A program made the position numbers and the translations under genes. The notes beneath the pieces were generated by a model. That model was given only the letters and a program-made list of their open reading frames with translations, searched no databases and was not told where the DNA came from. Positions 6,459 to 6,676 of a DNA stretch of 6,676 bases are shown piece by piece. The DNA lies in assembly GCA_019114715.1 (NCBI GenBank), contig DXEZ01000091.1, positions 1 through 6,676 of the forward strand. Direction: 5' to 3'. The stretch's first letter is position 1, and every line of letters begins with the position of its first letter. This stretch comes from Candidatus Sphingobacterium stercoripullorum (GTDB lineage: Bacteria > Bacteroidota > Bacteroidia > Sphingobacteriales > Sphingobacteriaceae).

Positions 6459-6676
6459 ATGAAACTTTATAAGATTGAAACTGAAAACTTTAAGTTAGAC
6501 GGTGGCGCTATGTTTGGCGTTGTCCCAAAAGTACTTTGGGAAAGAACCAATCCAGCCGATGCTAACAACCTGTGCACCTGGACCAATAGATTACTACTCA
6601 TTGAAGATGGCAATCGCCTTACTCTAATTGATACAGGACTAGGTGATAAACAAAGCGATAAGTTTTTCTCTCATTA
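6459..6676 (+). CDS. MBL-fold metallo-hydrolase, 3' end missing
   Basis: The first 72 codons of a gene that runs off the window. The translation begins MKLYKIETENFKLDGG, continues through GAMFGVVPKVLW (16-27) and reaches TLIDTGLGDK (55-64). That order, a Gly-Gly-rich first strand, a hydrophobic strand and then LIDTG, is the N-terminal half of metallo-beta-lactamase-fold hydrolases, especially the lactonase-like group. The metal-binding HxHxDH motif should lie just beyond the window, so catalytic competence cannot be judged. The substrate is unknown. The start lies 18 bases after the metA stop with no terminator between, so the two genes are probably one transcript; a role in sulfur metabolism is not supported by sequence. 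No clear ribosome binding site precedes the ATG. Confidence 0.85.
   Translation, partial: MKLYKIETENFKLDGGAMFGVVPKVLWERTNPADANNLCTWTNRLLLIEDGNRLTLIDTGLGDKQSDKFFSH

Noticed and set aside
6523..6541. Seven-pair inverted repeat TCCCAAA / TTTGGGA inside the MBL-fold gene
   Set aside because: It lies in codons for the conserved stretch VPKVLWE, so protein constraint explains the sequence; it has no T-run after it and no other regulatory context.

Overview
The window looks like a chromosomal segment of a member of the Bacteroidota. I infer this from several things: a single-file, AT-rich plus-strand layout; starts that mostly lack a clear Shine-Dalgarno sequence; a LytS-type kinase with a LytTR regulator directly behind a LiaF-like membrane protein; tRNA genes without encoded CCA; and upstream sequences resembling the Bacteroidota -7 box (TAnnTTTG). 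I cannot place it below phylum with confidence. Everything I can support lies on the plus strand.

Region 1 (1-180) is the end of a tRNA cluster: the 3' part of a tRNA-Phe(GAA), a complete tRNA-Val(GAC), and a hairpin plus T-rich tail that probably ends the transcript. About 110 bases without a gene follow, holding at most a weak promoter.

Region 2 (293-5408) is a close-packed run of five genes: a LiaF-like membrane protein, a membrane sensor histidine kinase (LytS/YpdA type), a LytTR response regulator whose start overlaps the kinase by 20 bases, a secreted serine hydrolase of the beta-lactamase/penicillin-binding fold with an N-terminal DUF3887-like domain, and a TIGR01777-family NAD(P)-binding epimerase-like protein. 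The first three probably form a sensing unit: LiaF-like protein as modulator, kinase as signaller, LytTR protein as DNA-binding output. The exported hydrolase could be a co-expressed effector at the envelope. The link to the epimerase-like gene rests on spacing only.

Region 3 (5409-6676) starts with a 90-base AT-rich gap holding a possible promoter. It continues with a MetA-family homoserine O-acyltransferase whose active site carries Glu111, which predicts acetyl-CoA rather than succinyl-CoA as donor, and then with the first 72 codons of an MBL-fold hydrolase cut by the window edge.

I see no mobile element, CRISPR array, phage gene or defence gene. The window is mostly ordinary housekeeping and signalling DNA. 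The points most worth checking are the five-gene envelope-signalling run, the donor specificity of MetA, and the cytosine at position 33 of the tRNA-Val anticodon loop.
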